From: a virus
Direction: 5' to 3' (one strand)
Length of the DNA stretch: 24,687 bases
Virus record (IMG/VR): IMGVR_UViG_3300017735_000094
Span: 1-24,687 of that record
The translations under genes were made by a program, and so were the position numbers. Positions 7,106 through 13,921 of this stretch are shown one piece after another (the first letter of the stretch is position 1; each line of letters begins with the position of its first letter). The notes under the pieces were generated by a model. It was not told where the DNA came from and made no database searches. It saw only the letters and a program-made list of their open reading frames with translations.

Positions 7106-8634
7106 TGGCAATTAAACCAATCAAACTATTGCCAAAGTTAAAAAAAATAACTTCTGGCGTGACTTCATTCTGGGGAAGAGGTGGAACTAATGAGTTTTAC
7201 CCTGGCGGTGCAGACGATCAACGTAGATATGGTCGTGGTAAATTAGCTAGAGACATTGCAGAACTTATGGTGGAAAACCGCCAAAAAATGCTTCTTGGCG
7301 ATAGCCGTTACATTTACCAATCATTTTCAACTGTATCTGGCGCAGTTAAGCAGAAGGCAAATTACGTTTATGGAAACGCTTGGAGGCTGCAATCTTACAG
7401 CAAAGACACCGAGTTTGCTATGGCCGTGGAAAAGGACTTTGCGCAAATTGACAGATTGCTCGATACGCGTGGCACAAGTTTTTCTTTTAAGAAGTCATCT
7501 TGGCTAGGATCAAAGACAATAGATGTTGATGGCGATTACTTTATTATTTTAACGGAAAATGCCGACACCGGCTTTCCTAAACTGCAATTTTTAGAATCTC
7601 ATCGAGTTGGATCGTTTGGTCTCAATGGTGAGCATACAGTAAAAAATGGTCGTTATCGCGGTCTTAGAATTTTTGCTGGCGTAATTGTTGATGAGTATAT
7701 GCAGCCAATTGCATATCGCGTATTAGATGAATCTTCTAAAGAAGGGCATCGAGATGTAAATGCTAACAGCATGATTCACGTGGCCGACCTAGAATGGTTC
7801 AGCCAAAGTCGCGGTCAACCATCAGTCGCAGCTGCAATTCTAGATTGGTATGATTTAGCCGAAACTCGAGATGCAGAAAAAATTGCAGAAAAGGTAAACA
7901 GCGCACTAACATTAGTAGAATCTAATGAAGCAGGTCGTGCTGATATGGGAAATAGCATTGTAAACCCACAGCCTGGTAGCGATGGTCGATTGCAAACCCA
8001 ATTATTTGATTCTGGATTAGTTCGATATATTAAAAATGGCGGTTCACTTAAAGCACATCAAAGCAACCGACCAAGTGACCAATGGCTAAACTTTACAAAG
8101 CTAGTCGAATCATCCGCTTTTTATGCGCTAGGTTGGAGACGGGAAATGCTCGATTCATCCTCTGTTGGTGGTGCCGGCGTTCGTGGCTTTGCTGCAGACA
8201 TTAATAAATCAATAGCAACAAGATGTGAAATTATTGAAGCAGCAATGAAGCGTGCAGCAATTTATGTAATATCTAAACGGGCCAAACAGGGTGTTTATGG
8301 TGATCTTCCAGAAGATTGGTGGAAGGTTGGTTTTACAAAGCCGGCTCAATTTACTGTCGATGAGGGTCGTATGCGCGCAGCAGACATTGCTGATTTAAGA
8401 GCAGGATTAACTACTGAAGATCATATTGTAGAAGCACGCGGTATGGATTATGAAGAACTGCTGCGCAAGCGTGCTGCAAACTTAGTTTTGAAAAAACAAA
8501 TTGCCGAGGAAAATGGATTAAACCCAACTGAACTCGGAACAACCGCAATGCCCGGTGATCCAGTTGAACTCGTAGAAGAAGAAACTGGCGAAACAACCGA
8601 GCAACAATCTGAAGAAACTCAATCGGAGAACTAA
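7105..8634 (+). CDS. Phage portal protein, lambda gpB family
   Basis: A 509-residue protein that would form the dodecameric ring at the capsid vertex through which DNA enters and leaves. Family-typical landmarks: an N-terminal stretch leading to SGAVKQKANYVYGNAWRLQS (78-97), the DGDYFIIL segment (142-149), and QSRGQPSVAAAI (234-245), matching the conserved Q-x-R-G-x-P region of lambda-type portals. A variable acidic C-terminus rich in Glu and Thr ends the protein. The length matches the family (about 500-550). GGAGGT (7091-7096) lies 8 bases before the ATG, which overlaps the upstream stop, so translation is probably coupled. Confidence 0.88.
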   Translation: MAIKPIKLLPKLKKITSGVTSFWGRGGTNEFYPGGADDQRRYGRGKLARDIAELMVENRQKMLLGDSRYIYQSFSTVSGAVKQKANYVYGNAWRLQSYSKDTEFAMAVEKDFAQIDRLLDTRGTSFSFKKSSWLGSKTIDVDGDYFIILTENADTGFPKLQFLESHRVGSFGLNGEHTVKNGRYRGLRIFAGVIVDEYMQPIAYRVLDESSKEGHRDVNANSMIHVADLEWFSQSRGQPSVAAAILDWYDLAETRDAEKIAEKVNSALTLVESNEAGRADMGNSIVNPQPGSDGRLQTQLFDSGLVRYIKNGGSLKAHQSNRPSDQWLNFTKLVESSAFYALGWRREMLDSSSVGGAGVRGFAADINKSIATRCEIIEAAMKRAAIYVISKRAKQGVYGDLPEDWWKVGFTKPAQFTVDEGRMRAADIADLRAGLTTEDHIVEARGMDYEELLRKRAANLVLKKQIAEENGLNPTELGTTAMPGDPVELVEEETGETTEQQSEETQSEN

Positions 8635-8639
8635 CTAAA

Positions 8640-9668
8640 ATGGAAAAACCAAACAAACAAACATGGTATGCAATGGAACAAGAAGCTGATGCCGAAGGAG
8701 TTAAATCTTCTAAGGCCGAAATCTTTGTTTATGACGAAATCGGAGGCTACGGAATCGGAGCAAACGAATTCATCCAAGGTCTTGATGGACTTGGAGAAGT
8801 TGAACAAATCGACCTGCGAATTAGCTCGCCCGGTGGATCAATCATAGAAGGAAATGTAATATTTAATGCAATTAAACGTCATCCTGCAAACGTTACAGTT
8901 TACATTGACGGCATGGCTGCATCGATGGCTTCTGTCATTGCAATGGCTGGCGATGAAATTCTCATGGCCGACAATGCTTTGCTAATGATTCATAATCCTT
9001 GGACTGTATCAATTGGCGATAGCGAGCAGCTTCGCAAAGATGCCGATCTTATGGATAAAATGAAGTCGGCAATCACTAATGCATATAGCCGTTCTAACTA
9101 TTCTGAAGAAGAACTTGAAGAACTCATGAATGCAGAAACTTGGTTCACAGCTGATGAAGCTATTGAAGCAGGATTTATTGATGGCACTATTGAAGGGCTT
9201 AAAGCAGCTGCATCAATTGGAGAAATGGCTGCAATTGCATCCCAGGCAGGCGCAACGCTTCCAGTTGAAAAAATAGTTGCTAGCATTGTTAACAAGCACG
9301 ATGGAATAGTATCGAAGCTAGAAGATCACATTTCAGATGTAACAGATCAACTTGAGCAACGTGAACAGGAAATTGCTGAATTGCAAAATTCTAAAAAAGA
9401 CTATATCTCTCAAATTGAAGGCATGAAAGATACTCACGCAGAACAATTAGAAGAAGCATCTAAAGCAACAACTCAAGAAGTTGCGGCTGCGGCTGCGGAA
9501 CTAATGGCTTTGCAAACCGCAGAAGCTGTTGCTGAAGCATCTAATGAAGCGGATGGGCCAGTTAGCGCAGACTCTTTTTGGGATGAATACAAAGCAGTCG
9601 GCAAATCACAAGGTCTTGAAGCCAAGAATAAGTGGTATGCCGAAAACAAACATCTACTAAACAAATAA
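8640..9668 (+). CDS. Head maturation protease (ClpP/S14-like) with C-terminal scaffold-like domain
   Basis: A 342-residue protein. Residues about 25-185 form a ClpP-like serine protease: SSPGGSIIEGN (62-72) matches the ClpP loop, the nucleophile is Ser95 in GMAASMAS (91-98), and the general base is His118 in MIHNPW (116-121). The third catalytic residue is not certain; ETWFTADEAIEAGFID (166-181) matches the family's C-terminal signature. Residues about 222-300 are charged and coiled-coil-like, followed by the end FWDEYKAVGKSQGLEAKN. Such proteases cut scaffold and capsid tails during prohead maturation. The long C-terminal part may itself be scaffold, as in lambda C/Nu3; whether an internal start yields scaffold alone is open. 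The start lies 6 bases after the portal stop in an A-rich leader, with only a distant weak SD. Confidence 0.85.
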   Translation: MEKPNKQTWYAMEQEADAEGVKSSKAEIFVYDEIGGYGIGANEFIQGLDGLGEVEQIDLRISSPGGSIIEGNVIFNAIKRHPANVTVYIDGMAASMASVIAMAGDEILMADNALLMIHNPWTVSIGDSEQLRKDADLMDKMKSAITNAYSRSNYSEEELEELMNAETWFTADEAIEAGFIDGTIEGLKAAASIGEMAAIASQAGATLPVEKIVASIVNKHDGIVSKLEDHISDVTDQLEQREQEIAELQNSKKDYISQIEGMKDTHAEQLEEASKATTQEVAAAAAELMALQTAEAVAEASNEADGPVSADSFWDEYKAVGKSQGLEAKNKWYAENKHLLNK

Positions 9669-9669
9669 T

Positions 9670-9687
9670 TTCACACAACCAAGTGAA
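9670..9687 (+). repeat. Small inverted repeat upstream of the capsid gene
   Basis: TTCAC (9670-9674) and GTGAA (9683-9687) flank an 8-base spacer in the 50-base gap before the major capsid ATG. No T-run follows. It may be an mRNA 5' structure or chance. The rest of the gap is an A-rich leader without SD. Confidence 0.35.
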
Positions 9688-9718
9688 TCTTAACTAAAAC
9701 AAATAAAAACCAAATATT

Positions 9719-10606
9719 ATGGCTAATACAATCGCAGGGGCAAATCTTGCCGAAATCGCACAGGAAAGCTTGGCTGGACTAAGTTCTCTTTTCGCTCCAT
9801 TGAGCGCACTAACAACTGACTTCTCAGCCGACATCCAAGGTGCCGGTGAAAGCGTCACAACTCGTTATCCAACTAAACCATCTGCTTCAAGCATGGCAGC
9901 AGGAATCAAAAGCGCAGCACAAGATGTCGCAATGACATCTGCAACTGTAACACTTGATTCACATCAAGGTTTTACTTATGGATTTACCGATCTTGAGCGC
10001 AGCAAGTCTTCCATTAACCTAAACAACCTTTTCATTGAGCCCGCACTTCAAGCACTTGGTGACAAAGTTTTTGGTGACATTTGGAATTTGATCACAGAGG
10101 CAAACTTTGCAACTGAAACTGCTGCAATCACAGCCGCAAACTTTAGCCGTGATGATATTGCCGATCTTAATGCTACACTTACAAGCACTAAGAAAGCACC
10201 ACAAGGCGGTCGTTCTGTGTTCATGAATCCTACTTACTACTCATCACTTGTTAAGTCTCTTAATGGCGCAGATGTTCCTGGTCTTTTAACAGAAAAAGCT
10301 GAAGCAATCGTTCCTCGCGTTGCTAAGTTTGACATCTATGAAAGTGATCTTTGCGATGGCAACAGCGAAAACCTTGAGGGCTTTGCATTCCAACGCAACT
10401 CGCTTCTAATGGCTGGCCGTGGCGTTGATACTGAAGGTGCTGAACAAGCAGGCATCGAAGTAGAAACTGTTGTGATTCCAGAACTTGGACTTCCAGTTCA
10501 GTTCCGTAGATTCTACGACAACGATGGTGTTTTATACTACAATTGCAACATTCTCTACGGAGTTGCAAAGGGCGTTGATTATGGCGTTCGCATCGTTTCT
10601 GCTTAA
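9719..10606 (+). CDS. Major capsid protein (HK97-fold candidate)
   Basis: A 295-residue protein right after the maturation protease and followed by a terminator, the expected place and size for the major capsid protein (lambda E position). Features typical of HK97-fold coats: an Ala/Ser-rich amphipathic N-terminus; the segment FTYGFTDLERSK followed by a long helix (NNLFIEPALQALGDKVFGDI) resembling the spine region; FMNPTYYSSLVKSLN, the common 'V-x-x-P-x-x-x-x-x-L' stretch; and a C-terminal IEVETVVIPELGLPVQFRRFYDN block near the end. There is no obvious propeptide cut site. The leader is A-rich and lacks an SD, surprising for what should be the most strongly made protein in the window. Confidence 0.82.
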   Translation: MANTIAGANLAEIAQESLAGLSSLFAPLSALTTDFSADIQGAGESVTTRYPTKPSASSMAAGIKSAAQDVAMTSATVTLDSHQGFTYGFTDLERSKSSINLNNLFIEPALQALGDKVFGDIWNLITEANFATETAAITAANFSRDDIADLNATLTSTKKAPQGGRSVFMNPTYYSSLVKSLNGADVPGLLTEKAEAIVPRVAKFDIYESDLCDGNSENLEGFAFQRNSLLMAGRGVDTEGAEQAGIEVETVVIPELGLPVQFRRFYDNDGVLYYNCNILYGVAKGVDYGVRIVSA

Positions 10607-10621
10607 TTGCTAATTTAAAAG

Positions 10622-10654
10622 CCGTCACTTGCGCTGCAGGTGGCGGTTTTTTTT
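10622..10654 (+). terminator. Intrinsic terminator after the major capsid gene
   Basis: CCGTCACTTGC (10622-10632) pairs with GCAGGTGGCGG (10636-10646) across a 3-base loop GCT. The stem is 11 bp with two G-T pairs, followed by eight T (10647-10654). Its CCGTCA/GGTGGCGG arms recur in the terminator at 10936-10968. Confidence 0.88.
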
Positions 10655-10668
10655 AACCTAAATTTATT

Positions 10669-10908
10669 ATGTTTAAACCATCAGCCACAATACACAAATC
10701 ACCAAGCGGTGCTTTGTCTGTTTTAGTATGTTCTGAAGATGCCAATGAATGCTTAATTGCTTACAAGGCTTGCGCAGAACCCGGTCAGGTTGCTTATTTG
10801 CGACATGGTCATTTTGATAGATTCAAAAAAATACCAATTGATATAAAGGTTGCTAAACCAAAAGCAGCTAAAAAGACTTCAAAAAGTAAAAAGACAATTT
10901 TGCAATAG
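10669..10908 (+). CDS. Unknown small protein with lysine-rich tail, between two terminators
   Basis: A 79-residue protein of unknown family. A mixed N-terminal part of about 55 residues (SGALSVLVCSEDANECLIAY, two Cys) is followed by a strongly basic C-terminus (residues about 60-76, many Lys and Ala) that could bind DNA or RNA or pack against the capsid interior. It starts only 14 bases after the T-run of one terminator and ends 27 bases before the stem of another of similar sequence. No SD and no TTG(A/C)CA motif precede it, so it is probably expressed by read-through from the capsid gene at a reduced level. It occupies the place of lambda FI but shows no clear resemblance to it. Confidence 0.6.
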   Translation: MFKPSATIHKSPSGALSVLVCSEDANECLIAYKACAEPGQVAYLRHGHFDRFKKIPIDIKVAKPKAAKKTSKSKKTILQ

Positions 10909-10935
10909 GGGCATTGTTATCGTATAAGCGTGTGG

Positions 10936-10968
10936 GCCGTCATCTACTATTGTGGGTGGCGGCTTTTT
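10936..10968 (+). terminator. Intrinsic terminator after the 79-residue gene
   Basis: GCCGTCATC (10936-10944) pairs with GGTGGCGGC (10955-10963) across a 10-base loop, with G-T pairs at two positions, followed by five T. The arms closely resemble those of the terminator at 10622-10654. Confidence 0.85.
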
Positions 10969-10974
10969 CGCATC

Positions 10975-11003
10975 TTGCCAAATCGTCAATGTAGCTTTAC
11001 AAA
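10975..11003 (+). promoter_or_regulatory. Promoter for the connector genes, predicted leaderless
   Basis: TTGCCA at 10975-10980, 17 bases, TACAAA at 10998-11003, 6 bases, then the ATG at 11010. The layout is identical base for base in spacing to 12094-12122. It starts 7 bases after a terminator T-run. The transcript should begin at or next to the ATG. Confidence 0.6.
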
Positions 11004-11009
11004 CAAGTT

Positions 11010-11330
11010 ATGAGCGACTTTAACGACTTTTTAAATATCGGTTGCCATGACGCTGCAGGTATCATGGGCGAATCAATCGAGATCAACGGCCAAACTGTAA
11101 ATGCGGTATTTGACGAGCAATTAAGCGAGTGGGATATGAACGAGCATGGTGATTACGAGAATCCAGAGACAAAGCTAGTCGTTGCAACGCTAGACCTTAG
11201 AACTATTCCAAATAAGAAGGATAGATTTGTGAGAGTAGAAACTGGCGAGACCTTCTTTATTACTGAAATAAGCATCAGCACCGGCAACGTCGAAATAGCA
11301 GCTCGTAATGAAACCAAATTAGATGTCTAA
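11010..11330 (+). CDS. Head-tail attachment protein candidate (gpFII-like)
   Basis: A 106-residue protein in the lambda FII position (after capsid, before Z). FII-type proteins are short beta-barrel connectors sitting on the head after gpW. Consistent features: an N-terminal helix (MSDFNDFLNIGCHDAAGIMG), a strand pair with INGQTVNAVFDEQ as in the family's 'g-x-x-v-x-g-v-F-D' stretch, TKLVVATLDLRTIPNKKDRF resembling 'L-x-v-x-x-x-D-v-x-x-L-x-x-x-D', and a closing TFFITEISISTGNVEIAA. Size matches lambda gpFII (117). The start has no SD but perfect spacing to a promoter-like motif. The 3' end overlaps the next gene by 8 bases. Confidence 0.55.
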   Translation: MSDFNDFLNIGCHDAAGIMGESIEINGQTVNAVFDEQLSEWDMNEHGDYENPETKLVVATLDLRTIPNKKDRFVRVETGETFFITEISISTGNVEIAARNETKLDV

Positions 11331-12093
11331 ACAATATGTTACTTTAAACGACGATGTATTTCAGCACAAAATACGGAAGCTAGTTAAAAAATGGGGCGTT
11401 GATGAAAAGGAGTTTGTGCAAGAGCAAGGTGCATTGTTTTTAAATGACATTGGACGCTTTGTTCCTCCGTATAGGACATTTCCAATGGGCCGAAGCAGGT
11501 CAATGGGTAAAGCCCAGGATAAAAAGGCAGGTCAGCTAGCAATCGAGTATGATCTAAACAAAATATTTTTTGTTCCAGAAGCACGTGTATTTACATGGGC
11601 TGAGAGAACATTTGCTACAGGGCAAATCTACAAAGGAAGGAAAGTTATTGGCGCAGGAGTAATGAAATCAATTGACGAAATGCGCAGATTCCACAACTCG
11701 CAGCGCAAATCAAGCAATGGAAGAACTAGGTCTTTGAAAGGTTTGCAACAAATGTGGGTTTCTCCGGATATGTTTAAAAAGTATTTAAAGCTGCAAATAG
11801 CAGATGTCGGCATTGCTAAAGCATCAATTGCTAAAGCTATATTAAGACTTAACCCAGCAGCTAAAATACCATCTTGGGTTAGAAAGCAAATGTCTAAAGC
11901 AACTGGCAACTCTAGGATGGTAAAAGTTAATGGTTCTTGGTCAGCTGTTTTTAAATCAAGAGCGTATGGTTTGCAGCACGTATCTGGTAAATCAATTAGG
12001 ATTGTGCAAGCTGGCCGTTTAAAGGCTATGGAAAAGCGTCTAAAGTTTATATTTAAAGATGCAGCTCAAAGATCTGGCTGGAAAGTGCGCTAA
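11323..12093 (+). CDS. Minor tail/neck protein in the Z position
   Basis: A 256-residue, strongly basic protein (many Lys/Arg, KxRxL-type helices) in the lambda Z / HK97 gp10 position. Those proteins act at the head-tail joint or tail completion. Sequence resemblance is not strong: the start (VFQHKIRKLVKKWGVDEKEFVQEQGALFLNDIGRFVPP) reads like the 'amphipathic helix then A-x-x-P-v-x-T' opening of such tail-completion proteins, and the C-terminus is helix-rich. Its start overlaps the FII-like gene by 8 bases (coupled translation). Its stop (TAA 12091-12093) is followed immediately by the next promoter-like motif. Confidence 0.45.
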   Translation: MSKQYVTLNDDVFQHKIRKLVKKWGVDEKEFVQEQGALFLNDIGRFVPPYRTFPMGRSRSMGKAQDKKAGQLAIEYDLNKIFFVPEARVFTWAERTFATGQIYKGRKVIGAGVMKSIDEMRRFHNSQRKSSNGRTRSLKGLQQMWVSPDMFKKYLKLQIADVGIAKASIAKAILRLNPAAKIPSWVRKQMSKATGNSRMVKVNGSWSAVFKSRAYGLQHVSGKSIRIVQAGRLKAMEKRLKFIFKDAAQRSGWKVR

Positions 12094-12122
12094 TTGACAA
12101 AAACAATTAGAGCATATACAAA
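12094..12122 (+). promoter_or_regulatory. Promoter for the U-like and V-like tail genes, predicted leaderless
   Basis: TTGACA at 12094-12099 directly follows the stop codon of the Z-position gene. After 17 bases comes TACAAA (12117-12122), then 6 bases, then ATG 12129. Spacing and -10 hexamer equal those at 10975-11003, although the intervening bases differ. No SD precedes the ATG. Confidence 0.6.
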
Positions 12123-12128
12123 GAAATC

Positions 12129-12632
12129 ATGCCGGCTTCATCTTACACAGAATTGTTTAACTTTGAAGGCAATGTCGAATCTGCTTTTAAAGAATGGCTT
12201 GCTGACCAATTAATAGAAGTGCGCGAAACTTTAGGGCTAGAAAGTCTGCCAGATGATTATATTGGTGTGACTTTTAAACTTGGAGCGGTAACTGGTCATT
12301 ACAATCCATCGCCTGGAGGCGCAACTAATCCAACTTATGATCAATATGAATTTGATTTAGATTTTGTAATACAAACTCGCAGGCATAACGAGGATGGCGA
12401 GCTAGTCAAACACATTAGTTCTAGGCAGCATGGGCTTGTTGCGCTGCTTCGCACTTGGTTAAGTCTTTTTAAGATAAAAGGTTCTAGTTTAGAATCATAC
12501 CTTAATTATTACCAAATAGAATTTTTGCGTCCATCTGGAACTGCAAACGACGTTGATGATGTTTTTGACATCACAACTTTGTCTTATGAAGGCCAAATTT
12601 CAATAGTGACAACAGCGTGGCCAACTGTATAA
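12129..12632 (+). CDS. Tail terminator candidate (U position)
   Basis: A 167-residue protein between the Z-position gene and the putative tail tube. gpU-type proteins form a ring capping the tail tube and connect it to the head. The layout is compatible: a helical N-terminus (NVESAFKEWLADQLIEVRETL), a strand-rich middle (YEFDLDFVIQTRRH), a helix (HGLVALLRTWLSLFKI) and a last strand pair (YEGQISIVTTAWPTV). The call is mainly positional. No SD; the start is supported by spacing to the upstream promoter-like motif. Confidence 0.45.
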   Translation: MPASSYTELFNFEGNVESAFKEWLADQLIEVRETLGLESLPDDYIGVTFKLGAVTGHYNPSPGGATNPTYDQYEFDLDFVIQTRRHNEDGELVKHISSRQHGLVALLRTWLSLFKIKGSSLESYLNYYQIEFLRPSGTANDVDDVFDITTLSYEGQISIVTTAWPTV

Positions 12633-12643
12633 ATTAAATAAAC

Positions 12644-12654
12644 GGCAAATTGCC
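12644..12654 (+). repeat. Short palindrome before the putative tail tube gene
   Basis: GGCAA-A-TTGCC, 5-base arms around one base, 18 bases before the ATG at 12673. The arms match the core of the TTGGCAA/TTGCCAA inverted repeat upstream of the fibre gene (17390-17413), so the two may bind the same protein. Chance is possible at this size. Confidence 0.3.
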
Positions 12655-12672
12655 ACAACTAACTAAAATATT

Positions 12673-13059
12673 ATGTCAATACCAACTTCATCCACAACAA
12701 ACCTTCCACAAGGTTTTGAATCAGTAACAATCGGTGCCGGAGAAACTGCAATTTCATACATTATTGATGCAGTTTCTGGCGCATCACATGCAAACAGAGT
12801 AATTAGTCGCACAGATTCTAAAGGTGATCGTGCGGATTTTATGATTCGTAATGGATCAGATCAAATTGAAGTTACATATACACTTCAACGTTCAACAACT
12901 AATACAATTCTTCCACAAATTGGTTTTGGTTTTACTCATGACTATGATCGCAGCGGCACACCATCTAGTTTTATCGTTAAAGATGTAACAGTAAATCGTG
13001 ACAAAGATTCTTTTGACACATTTGAAGTAGTTGCAATTCGTAAAGCTTACCAATCTTAA
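12673..13059 (+). CDS. Putative major tail tube protein (V position)
   Basis: A 128-residue protein predicted to be mostly beta: VTIGAGETAISYII, NRVISRTDSKGDRADFMIRN, IEVTYTLQRSTT, PSSFIVKDVTVNRDKDSFDTFEVVAI. It occupies the lambda V position (after U, before the chaperone and tape measure). A single beta-sandwich domain of this size is compatible with a small siphovirus tail tube subunit. The family is not recognised with certainty. The leader is A-rich (AACTAAAATATT before ATG), similar to the leader of the capsid gene, with no SD. It is followed after 2 bases by a 53-residue gene. Confidence 0.5.
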   Translation: MSIPTSSTTNLPQGFESVTIGAGETAISYIIDAVSGASHANRVISRTDSKGDRADFMIRNGSDQIEVTYTLQRSTTNTILPQIGFGFTHDYDRSGTPSSFIVKDVTVNRDKDSFDTFEVVAIRKAYQS

Positions 13060-13061
13060 CT

Positions 13062-13223
13062 ATGAAAGTTACACTTAAAACAGATAAATTTATACGCGGT
13101 TATTTGACCGCAGCTGGAACAACAGTTGATATTAGTGATGAGGTAGCCCAAGTTTTAATTGATTGTGGCTGCGCAACTAAGGATTCTGTTAAAACTAAAA
13201 AAATTAATAAAGCTGAAGATTAA
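13062..13223 (+). CDS. 53-residue phage protein, unknown function
   Basis: MKVTLKTDKFIRGYL starts the protein. It continues with AAGTTVDISDEVAQVLIDCGCA and a Lys-rich end. The pattern 'G-x-x-V-D-I-x-x-x-x-A-x-x-L-I-x-x-G-x-A' matches a class of small phage proteins usually found among head/connector genes, whose function I do not know. It follows the putative tail tube stop by 2 bases and is cotranscribed with it, and it is too short to appear in simple ORF lists. A terminator lies 29 bases downstream. Confidence 0.6.
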   Translation: MKVTLKTDKFIRGYLTAAGTTVDISDEVAQVLIDCGCATKDSVKTKKINKAED

Positions 13224-13245
13224 AAAATAGATCTTTTAATAAATA

Positions 13246-13280
13246 GCCTTGTCTGCCCATTTGGTGGGCAGGGCTTTTTT
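13246..13280 (+). terminator. Intrinsic terminator directly upstream of the chaperone-position gene
   Basis: CTGCCCA (13253-13259) pairs with TGGGCAG (13265-13271) around TTTGG. Lower pairs GCC/GGC (13246-13248 and 13272-13274) add stability across a bulge, and six T follow (13275-13280). The T-run ends only 5 bases before the next ATG (13286), so the stem may also hide or expose the start of that gene. Confidence 0.85.
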
Positions 13281-13285
13281 GTATT

Positions 13286-13921
13286 ATGATTGATGAATTG
13301 TCACTAGATTTAAAAAAGGCAAAAGCCAAAATTTACAAAAACAGGCTTTTAGCGTGGTGTTCAAATGAAGGTGAATCTTCTGTTGATAAGATTACGTTAC
13401 TTCCATTAACGGCCAAAGCTTGGGTTGATTTAAATGTAATAGACAACAAATTTATTTGTGGAGGTGATCCAGCAAACAATGACATTATGGAATATTTGTG
13501 GAGAAATTCAGACAAATATAATTCAAAATCATCTAGAAAAACAAACAAAGCAAAGAAACAAATAGGCTATTTATTTGCACAATCTCAACCAGGCGAACTT
13601 AAAAAATTAGTCTATGAACATATATATGCAGCCTTTGAGGAATTTCCACAAAGCAATAATATTAAGGGTGAAACAGTAAAAAGAAAAAACACAATTGCTG
13701 AAATAGATGGCATAGTTGGCATCATTGATGAGGTCGCTGCTCGCTATGGACAGAATCCATCAAGTGTATTAAACTGGTCAATGAATCGCATTTTCCAATT
13801 ACAAAAAGCAATCAGATTGGCAACTATACCAAATTACAAATTGGCTGAACCAAAATTGATTAAAATGATTAAACAAGAAATTTTAGAGGAACTTAACAAT
13901 GGCACAAAAAGCAGACCTTAG
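13286..13921 (+). CDS. Protein in the tail assembly chaperone position
   Basis: A 211-residue protein immediately upstream of the tape measure gene, where siphoviruses encode tail assembly chaperones (lambda G/GT). It is helical and basic. The segment LLPLTAKAWVDLNVIDNKFICGGDP followed by NNDIMEYLWRNSDKY resembles the N-terminal part of such proteins in other phages, but the family call is not firm. No second T-like frame is present. The 3' end overlaps the tape measure start by 23 bases in another frame; joining the two would need a +1 (or -2) shift, and no convincing slippery site is seen. The gene begins 5 bases after a terminator T-run and has no SD, so expression probably depends on read-through. 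Confidence 0.5.
   Translation: MIDELSLDLKKAKAKIYKNRLLAWCSNEGESSVDKITLLPLTAKAWVDLNVIDNKFICGGDPANNDIMEYLWRNSDKYNSKSSRKTNKAKKQIGYLFAQSQPGELKKLVYEHIYAAFEEFPQSNNIKGETVKRKNTIAEIDGIVGIIDEVAARYGQNPSSVLNWSMNRIFQLQKAIRLATIPNYKLAEPKLIKMIKQEILEELNNGTKSRP

Noticed and set aside
13899-13921. Programmed frameshift joining the chaperone-position gene to the tape measure
   Set aside because: The tape measure frame is +1 (or -2) relative to the upstream gene, the A-run is not a standard slippery site, and the tape measure has its own ATG and SD-like sequence.
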